Origin: Isoetes engelmannii
Taxonomy: Eukaryota > Streptophyta > Lycopodiopsida > Isoetales > Isoetaceae
Length of the DNA stretch: 22,819 nt
NCBI GenBank assembly: GCA_011763485.2
Contig: JAANSK020254496.1
Span: 1 to 22,819 of the forward strand
Direction: 5' to 3'
The notes under the pieces are model-generated. The model did not search any database and was not told where the DNA came from. It saw only the letters and a list, made by a program, of their open reading frames with translations. Position 1 is the first letter of the stretch. Each line of letters starts with the position of its first letter. Below, in pieces: positions 1-22,819 of the stretch. Both the position numbers and the translations under genes were made by a program.

Positions 1-110
1 AAAGGGAAGTAGGTTCCCGAAACAGACAATGGAACCTGCCCCGTATTTCATAATAGACTGGACATGTAAAGATGAAGATCCTCGAGTTATCTGAATTGTT
101 CTCTTGGCAG

Positions 111-18538
<18,428 letters not shown>

Positions 18539-18540
<2 letters not shown>

Positions 18541-18650
18541 TAAATTTCAAAACTGTGTACAGAAAGAAGGAACAAAAAAAAAATGTATATATGTAATGCA
18601 AAGATATTGCAAAAAACTGTGGTGTGTGATATTTTTTTTTTCCCAAGTAG
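18539..18650 (+). terminator. Probable 3' UTR and polyadenylation region of TRA1
   Basis: AATAAA occurs at 18539-18544, overlapping the stop codon. It is followed by a ten-A run and a TGTATATATGTAA element near 18585, typical of plant far-upstream elements, and then T-rich sequence. The cleavage site cannot be placed from sequence alone. Confidence 0.35.
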
Positions 18651-19181
18651 ATTTTGAGAGTGCGGCCGTCGTATTCCTCTTCAAAAGTTCCAGTCCGATT
18701 AGATCTGGAATAAGAATATCAAAGTACTATTATTTTTCAATGGATTTAGATATTAAATACTATTTTTTTTTAGCTTCATGCAATCCTTAAAAAGTGGAGT
18801 AGCGATGAATTTCTCAAAACTTTAGCCTTCGAGCGACCCAATTGGATCTTCAAGCCGAAGTTGAACGATCTATAACTTCAAACTATTACAAATTCTTTCT
18901 TGATCTATACATTGTTTTTAGGAACTTTTGTGATGGATTTGTGTCTCATGCTCTTCAAGATGGAAGAATTGCAGTACGTAATCATATCAAAACATATATA
19001 ATTGAGTTTGCCAACATTCTTCAGCATATTCTTCGTCATCCAGGCATTCATCTCGTTTGTCCATTTAGTTAAGAACAATTTTGTGTCGTTCGATGTAGGG
19101 AAGATCACCGACATGCACAGTCGGATTCACATATTGTGGAGGCTCTTGGCAGCGGCAAAAGGCAAGAAGACTCTGGAATCT

Positions 19182-19283
19182 CTACAGGAGATGGCATAAT
19201 CGCTGAGCATAGGCAGATGGCAAAATTATGAGTAGTGGCGGCAAACATAGCAGAATTGATGATAAACTCATCGACATAGCCAT
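19182..19283 (-). CDS. Possible small ORF with signal-peptide-like sequence
   Basis: On the minus strand, ATG at 19283-19281 opens 33 codons to TAG. The sequence begins MAMSMSLSSILLCLPPLL, continues with a hydrophobic run, and has SAYA followed by Gln, a good signal-peptidase site pattern. Almost nothing follows the predicted cleavage point. It could be the first exon of a secreted-protein gene, a gene relic, or chance. I do not recognise any mature sequence in the adjoining frames. Confidence 0.2.
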   Translation of the reverse strand: MAMSMSLSSILLCLPPLLIILPSAYAQRLCHLL

Positions 19284-20070
19284 AGCTTGTGATGGATAAA
19301 TAGGTTGCAATTGAGGCAATACTTTAGAGATTCAGAGGTAAAACAGTCTGAGAGTTTTCTTCATCGACAAATGCTTTACTCCGAAATGTTTAGTTGGCTA
19401 TAGCATTGTAGCAAAGCGGAGAGGTCACATTTCGATTGGATCAGGTATGCATCTCTCTGCCTCCCTTTTGATGCTTTCTCTATGTATTATTTAATGGATG
19501 TTTCTGCCTTTTAAAAGCTCAACTTCCTCATCTTCAATCTGTTCTATATTAGACTATTTAGGTTCCCATTGGGTCTTTAAGCCATGTAATATTCCAGAAT
19601 CACTTTCCAACGCTATTAAAAAATAACTTCTGGTGGTTCTTAAGAATGCAATGTGTAGGATGCAATATTTGGTTTGGATCCTACTTTATGCATCTTCTGA
19701 AATAGTGGTTGTCGACATTTCATTGGGCCATAAAACGTTGACTGTAAAGTTTAATTAATAAATTCTAGGTGGACAGCCAACAGCTTGCATGCCTTGGAAA
19801 AAAAGTGTAGTACTTTATTATAACTGTCTAGCCTACTATATCTACTATTTCAGAATACTGCAAATCCTCTTGTTAACATTCACCCTGGGTCAATGTTATA
19901 CAAAGGACCAGATGTTGAATCTTCATCTGGCAAGTCTTAGGTATGATCGTGCCAAGGGAAGCAGCACGCAGCTGAACACGACAATACAAAGGGCTGCTCC
20001 CACGACTTTTGGAACGACACGAACCCGACCACTCCACGTGCATGCACACTACACAATCGAGACCATGATT

Positions 20071-20122
20071 TTTGGCACGACCACGATCACGATATTGGGC
20101 ACGATCTTTGGCACGACCACGA
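20071..20122. repeat. Short direct repeat, 36-bp period, in a CACGA-rich patch
   Basis: TTTGGCACGACCACGA occurs identically at 20071-20086 and 20107-20122. The sequence between (CACGATATTGGGCACGATC and neighbours) is built from degenerate CACGA/GGGCACG units. Confidence 0.8.
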
Positions 20123-20734
20123 GCACGGTGGATTCCACGGGCAGTTAGGAGTCCTTTTCTCCACAACAATATTCAGTTATTCGCAGAGTGTGACCCCTAT
20201 TCAGTTGCAACAATAGTCTGTTATTCGTTGAGTGGGCAATCATGTCGCCATCATCAGGCCACAAAAAGGGTTCGCTCCAGACTGAAGAAGGGTACAAAAA
20301 CTTGATCGCCCTTAGTTGCCGACAGTTCTTGGTCCATTTCCGCCTTCAGATTTCTTACTGCACTGTGTTCTTGTTCAGACATATAATCTTCATATTTGAA
20401 TGTATTTTCCGCTCTTGACTTGAATAAGGTTTGAAATTGTTCTAAGGGGGAGGATGTTTGGGGGAAGCTGCTTCCAAGTGGTTTTAAGGTTCCGTCTTCT
20501 GGCGTAGTCGCCTCGTGAATTTGCTGATCGTATACTGCTGTTAGTAATCAAATTGGTCGAGACGTCATCTAACAACCAGCTTCTAGCTTGGTTTTTACAA
20601 GGTCTCAACCAGCAAATTCGTGTGGTGGTTGATATTGGATTCGAATAACCGGTCAGAATTGCAGCCAGCTTACCTGATGATTTTCATACTGACTTGCTTA
20701 AGTTGATGACATAATTTCGCCATATATTTGCCTT

Positions 20735-21142
20735 GTGCGAGGAATTGATCCGGCTCTGGGTCAACAATCAATCCCCATGAAGCCTGATGCACGACCGCTT
20801 TACCAAAGACAGTATAGACCGAATCCTAACTTCATGGCGCGTGTTGAAGGAGAGATTCACAAGCTGCTCACTACCGGACTCATCTATGAGGTCAAGCACT
20901 CTGAGTGGGTGAGGCTCGTAGTGGTCGTTTTGAAAAAAAATTGCAAGATTCGTGTTTGTGTTGGCTACCGCAAGGTAAATGCTGCTACAAAAAGAGATCA
21001 CTTCCCCCTCCATTTCACTGACCAGGTTTTGGAGGATGTTGCATGCAATGCGATGTACTCTTTCATGGATAGCTTTTTTGACTACAATCAGATATCTATA
21101 CGGCAACCGGACCATCTCAAAACTACGTTCATCATGCCATAG
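20735..21142 (+). pseudogene. Gypsy reverse transcriptase, N-terminal part
   Basis: A 135-codon frame with RT fingers and palm: YQRQYRPNPNFMARVEGEIH at the start, VVVVLKKN, RVCVGYRKVNAATKRD and FTDQVL, then the first catalytic Asp context YSFMDSFFDYNQI. The usual SGY after that Asp is altered. The frame ends in TAG at 21140-21142, where the family normally has Trp. Confidence 0.88.
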
Positions 21143-21168
21143 GGGACACATGCTTACAAGGTCGTGCC

Positions 21169-21678
21169 TTCGGCTTGTTGAATTCACCAAGCATATTGCG
21201 GAGAATCATGGTTCGTGTTTTTCGTGATTTCATGACCATCAATCCCTTCTTGCAAGTCGTTCAAGGTGACTTTTTAGCCTACGGCAGCCGCTCCACGCAC
21301 CTTGTCAAATTAGCTCAAGTCTTTCAAAGATGTGCTGACATGGGCATCAGCCTGAATACTGTAAAAAGCTCCTCCTGTGTAACATTGGGTGCTCTCTTGG
21401 GGCATGTGGTCAATGAACAAGGGATCAATACGAACTTTTCCAAATTCAGTTGCATTATGACAGCACGGGCTCCATGTAATATAAAAGAAACTAGAAGCTT
21501 CATGGGCGAAATTAACTACTATAGTACATTCATTCCAACTCTGGCTCCCGTGGCTGCTCCATTGCATCAGCTCACAAGCGATGAGCATACTTGGAAGTGG
21601 TCAGCCGAGGCTGAAGAATTTTTTAAGACATTAAAGCTGCTAGTCACACAAGCCCCGGTTCTAACTCCGCCGGATTAG
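21169..21678 (+). pseudogene. Gypsy reverse transcriptase, C-terminal part, mutated active site
   Basis: Shifted frame relative to the preceding part. It contains FGLLNSPSILRRIMVRVF, then VVQGDFLAYG at the YxDD position, where the first Asp of the pair is Gly (codon GGT at 21265-21267). HLVKLAQVFQRCADMGISLN, LLGHVVNEQGI and ETRSFMGEINYYSTFIPTLA (RT thumb and connection) follow. It ends in TAG at 21676-21678 after LTPPD, again at a Trp position. Confidence 0.88.
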
Positions 21679-21689
21679 ACTCGACCATT

Positions 21690-22130
21690 CCATGTACATG
21701 TTGATGTCTCAGCATTTGCTTTGCATTTGCTATTGGAGCGGTCCTGGCTCAACCGTGTTCTACTAAATTGGATAAACCAATACGTTTTGCCAGCCGAAAG
21801 CTCAATTAGGCTAAGAAGAATTATTCTGCTACAGAACGGGAAGCCCTCGGGTTGATCTTTGTTGTTAAGAAATTTAGACACTACCTATTGGAAAGCCAGA
21901 TTAAGTTCTTTGTTGATCACCAGGCATTGCTATACTTGATAAACAAGACCACTCTCATGGGTCAAATTGCCTGCTTGATCTTATTGCTGCAAGAATTCGC
22001 TCCCGTTGATATCATTCATAAACCTGGCAAGTCGCACATTGTACCTGATTATCTCTCCCGCTTCAAGAACGATGATCCTTTGGTTGGCACAGACGATTGC
22101 TTTCCGGATGCACCCATCTTTCTCAACACG
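21690..22130 (+). pseudogene. Gypsy RNase H domain, broken
   Basis: FHVHVDVSAFA at the domain start carries the first acidic residue. An 11-bp insertion (21721-21731) then shifts the frame. IRFASRKLN follows, with TAG at 21807-21809 where Gln is usual, and then TEREALGLIFVVKKFRHYLL. VDHQALLYLI (Asp codon 21915-21917) and HKPGKSHIVPDYLSR (22017-22061) close the domain. Confidence 0.88.
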
Positions 22131-22162
22131 GCTGTGCTCATGACGCAAGGCACGACAATGGC

Positions 22163-22185
22163 CACGGGCACGGGCACGGGCACGG
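22163..22185. repeat. CACGGG microsatellite, three full units plus five bases
   Basis: CACGGG is repeated three times at 22163-22180, followed by CACGG. It lies just downstream of the RNase H remnant and encodes a Thr-Gly run in the gypsy frame. Confidence 0.9.
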
Positions 22186-22461
22186 CCATGCAATGGGGAC
22201 TATGGCAAGCAGTCCCAATTACAAGGTTCATCCCTTATAACCGCTGGGTCAGTTTGAAAGAGAAGTATAAATTGTCGCAGCTGGACCACATTGACAACCT
22301 ATGGATCGCACATCTCCAGTCCCGCATAACTGCCAGACCGACTAAATATGCATCCTTAGGGGCCCCCGCCTTTCTTCACGTCTTCGATGGCTATTGGCAA
22401 GCACCATTTTTCACTGAGCCCCATATCCAGCACATCCGGACCAAGACACCACAGTGTTAGG

Positions 22462-22819
22462 AAGGATTCCTGCTTTGGCCCTTGCTTTGTTCGCCGCCAC
22501 AACTGGACACAAGGTCTGGGTGTGGGCACGCACCAAAATTGGGTTTACATCCGGGTCATTTTTTAATAGTGGTGATCAAAAAAGCGAAATGTCAGCACGA
22601 CGTCGGCACTTAAAAGTCATTTTTTTTCGTTCAGTACAATTTTTTTCGCGCGTTTTCTCTGCTCTACTGCAAGGCGATCATAGCCAAGGCGATCATTCTC
22701 TGCCCTGCTGCAAGTCGATCATAGGTAAGGCTATTATTCTCCGTGATCATGGAAACCTCAAATGCCTGTATTTCTAGCGAAGGCGCTTCTCAGCATTTCG
22801 AAAATCCCGAGCCTTTCGA
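22462..22819. other. End of window, no gene, low complexity
   Basis: This stretch holds T-rich and GC-mixed sequence and a diverged 41-bp tandem duplication. I see no integrase motif and no LTR end, so I cannot say whether it belongs to the gypsy element. Confidence 0.55.
22656..22737. repeat. Diverged 41-bp tandem duplication
   Basis: Copies 22656-22696 and 22697-22737 both begin TCTCTGC and share AGGCGATCA/AGTCGATCA blocks. They match at roughly 34 of 41 positions by eye. Confidence 0.75.

Larger units (their letters stand above)
18651..20500. other. Intergenic stretch, no supported gene
   Basis: About 1.85 kb of AT-rich DNA with short open frames only. Those at 18842-19072 (+) and 18905-19114 (-) resemble nothing I know. 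A 33-codon minus-strand ORF with a signal-peptide look (19182-19283) and a GC-richer repeat patch (about 20071-20135) are listed separately. Parts near the right end may be unrecognised gypsy sequence. Confidence 0.6.
20500..22460 (+). mobile_element. Degraded Ty3/gypsy LTR retrotransposon (gag tail, RT, RNase H)
   Basis: In order: a gag-like tail at 20574-20645 (LLAWFLQGLNQQIRVVVDIG); a pol start near 20670 (LPDDFHTDLLKLM); reverse transcriptase at about 20735-21678 with IHKLLTTGLIYEVKHSEWV, VNAATKRDHFPLHFTDQVL and SFMD plus YNQI; and RNase H at about 21690-22061 with FRHYLL, VDHQALLYL and HKPGKSHIVPDYLSR. The order RT then RNase H, with these motifs, is diagnostic of plant Ty3/gypsy pol. 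No protease, integrase or confirmed LTRs were seen. It is broken by in-frame stops at 20712, 21140, 21676 and 21807, a one-base loss near 21167 and an 11-bp insertion at 21721. It cannot be active. Confidence 0.9.

Noticed and set aside
18842-19072. 76-codon + strand ORF downstream of TRA1
   Set aside because: Compositionally plausible but no recognised motif, and no promoter or splice support.
22656-22737. CRISPR-like array
   Set aside because: Only two diverged copies directly abutting, with no spacers, in a plant nuclear context.

Overview
This is a nuclear genomic window from a land plant that is probably not a flowering plant. It holds most of one large gene and several decayed mobile or transferred sequences. 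Positions 111-18540 on the + strand are the 3' part of a TRA1/TRRAP gene, the PIKK-family pseudokinase scaffold shared by the SAGA and NuA4 histone acetyltransferase complexes. I placed 32 exons, all with GT-AG introns and compatible phases. They sum to 10,728 coding bases: 3,575 codons plus a TAA stop. The 5' end of the gene, roughly 290 residues if the plant family length of about 3,850 applies, lies left of the window. The order is a HEAT-repeat solenoid (exons 1 to about 21), the FAT domain (about exons 22-26), a low-complexity linker, a degenerate kinase domain (exons 28-31) and a C-terminal FATC ending in Trp-Phe.

Intron 25 (13574-15416, 1.84 kb, the longest) is a composite of insertions. 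It carries a broken, antisense LINE-type (non-LTR) reverse-transcriptase fragment at about 13831-14815. After that come a perfect 47-bp tandem duplication and a 48-codon 5' fragment of the plastid gene chlL (light-independent protochlorophyllide reductase subunit), which is a nuclear plastid insertion. chlL is absent from angiosperm plastomes. Five of its ten differences from the chlL consensus I remember are the kind that C-to-U RNA editing would reverse, including ACG at the start codon. This suggests a donor plastome from a heavily edited lineage (fern, lycophyte or hornwort). I cannot name the species.

The gene is followed by about 2 kb with no supported gene (18541-20500), apart from a possible small signal-peptide ORF on the minus strand. 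From about 20500 to 22460 lies a degraded Ty3/gypsy LTR retrotransposon: a gag tail, then reverse transcriptase and RNase H, with no visible protease or integrase. It has several stop codons, two frameshifts and a mutated RT active site. The last 350 bases hold only a diverged 41-bp tandem duplication and low-complexity DNA.

I see no CRISPR array, rRNA, tRNA or bacterial-style operon. No wholly new system is evident. The most unusual item is the intronic chlL fragment with its editing-like differences.
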